In this document: positions 28,150 through 28,714 of the stretch, in pieces
How positions within the stretch are numbered: the stretch's first letter is position 1
How the letters are laid out: every line of letters begins with the position of its first letter
Notes under the pieces: model-generated
Told to the model about the DNA's origin: nothing
The model's input: only the letters and a program-made list of their open reading frames with translations
Database searches by the model: none
From: Atkinsonella hypoxylon
Taxonomy: Eukaryota; Ascomycota; Sordariomycetes; Hypocreales; Clavicipitaceae
DNA length: 28,714 bases
Reading direction: 5' to 3'
Assembly (NCBI GenBank): GCA_000729835.1
Contig: JFHB01000293.1
Span: 1-28,714 of the forward strand
Made by a program: the position numbers and the translations under genes

Positions 28150-28714
28150 GTGATGGATGATCTTACGTAGGATCATGCTGGATTGTAACTAATGAACGAT
28201 TCCGGCGGGATGCCTACGATAATTCATATGAAAGCACCACGCCGAGGTCCACATTTACTCAACATGATGTCTCTAAAGTCATGTGGTGGATGGATGAGCG
28301 TCACTGTATGAAAATGACCGGAAACAGCTACAGATCAAAGCTGATATCAACTCGTAATGCTTCAACGTATATGCCTAGCAGAACCAAAACTTCCGCATTC
28401 ACCGTGGAATGCATCAATTGACGACCAACTCATCCAGATAAAGGCAATAAATAACAAATGCTTGTAATGTCAGGTCAATCCTCCGATGACCGAAAGATCC
28501 CGCATGGTATATGAAATTATCCATTTTCGTGTACAAGGGGAAAAAGAAGCAATCCAAGCTGTACAAAGCCGCAGCCTGCCTCTCCCCAAAGCATGACCCT
28601 GGAAGTCGTAGCCGCACAGCATTCACCTTGTAGGTTGCTACCCCTCATCAGGACACGACGTAGCCAGAATAAACAACAGCCTTGTCGAGCAGAACAGCAT
28701 GGCGCCCCCCCCCC
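28150..28714. other. 3' flank of RRP4 and right window edge
   Basis: No gene is supported. The window ends in a run of ten C after ATGGCG. On the minus strand, a short frame from the right edge (about 28704 to TGA near 28654) reads RHAVLLDKAVVYSGYVVS and could be the last residues of a gene outside the window, but this is too short to call. Confidence 0.4.

Noticed and set aside
27426..28176. Two long minus-strand frames opposite RRP4
   Set aside because: Antisense shadows of the S1/KH coding sequence with low-complexity His/Ser/Pro content.
28654..28714. C-terminus of ribosomal protein eS25 (HAVLLDKA resembles HAVxLDKxT)
   Set aside because: The frame stops within ten residues and none of the following conserved eS25 sequence is found downstream on that strand.

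Overview
The window comes from a filamentous ascomycete nuclear genome, most likely a Sordariomycete and perhaps Hypocreales. The evidence is short introns (mostly 54-114 nt) with GTANGT-type donors and CTAAC/CTRAY branch points, C-rich third codon positions in the housekeeping genes, and a set of single-copy eukaryotic genes that read as typical of that group. No prokaryotic feature, CRISPR array, rRNA or credible tRNA was found. Gene models were built by hand by joining reading frames at splice sites. Phase was checked across every junction and total lengths are divisible by three.

Layout, left to right. (1) 1-503, minus: 5' part of a secreted threonine-rich adhesin-like protein with 42-residue tandem repeats, running off the left edge. 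(2) 504-2258: AT-rich, gene-empty stretch. (3) 2259-6958, plus: a tandem trio of AP-3 mu adaptin (apm3), mitochondrial malonyl-CoA:ACP transacylase, and the TRAPP accessory subunit Tca17. (4) 7129-9096, minus: AFG1-type mitochondrial AAA ATPase, tail to tail with Tca17. (5) 10518-14838, plus: nucleoporin Nup133, divergent from AFG1. (6) 15456-17224, minus: eIF2 beta with a 12-nt first exon and a 752-nt first intron, tail to tail with Nup133. (7) 17801-18222, plus: a small protein resembling the outer-membrane import factor Mim2, divergent from eIF2 beta across a promoter with a striking palindromic site. (8) 18913-19434, minus: a MARVEL-domain Nce102-type eisosome protein. (9) 21973-22889, plus: a small NAD(P)-binding Rossmann protein. 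(10) 22890-25973: a second AT-rich pocket with a 12-bp inverted-repeat element, short repeats and a probable small secreted cysteine-containing protein (23610-24044, minus). (11) 25974-28149, plus: a DMAC1-like small mitochondrial membrane protein and the exosome cap subunit Rrp4. The right edge ends in a run of C.

The housekeeping genes do not form a pathway cluster. They cover vesicle traffic (AP-3, Tca17), mitochondria (transacylase, AFG1, Mim2-like, DMAC1-like), nuclear pore, translation initiation, eisosome and RNA decay. The two AT-rich pockets hold the only lineage-specific-looking genes, both predicted to be secreted. I saw no multi-gene system that looks new. The most useful observations are the two hand-spliced secreted genes, the E-box/Gcn4-site palindrome, the in-frame stop upstream of AFG1, and three stop-free in-frame introns that would corrupt naive protein predictions.
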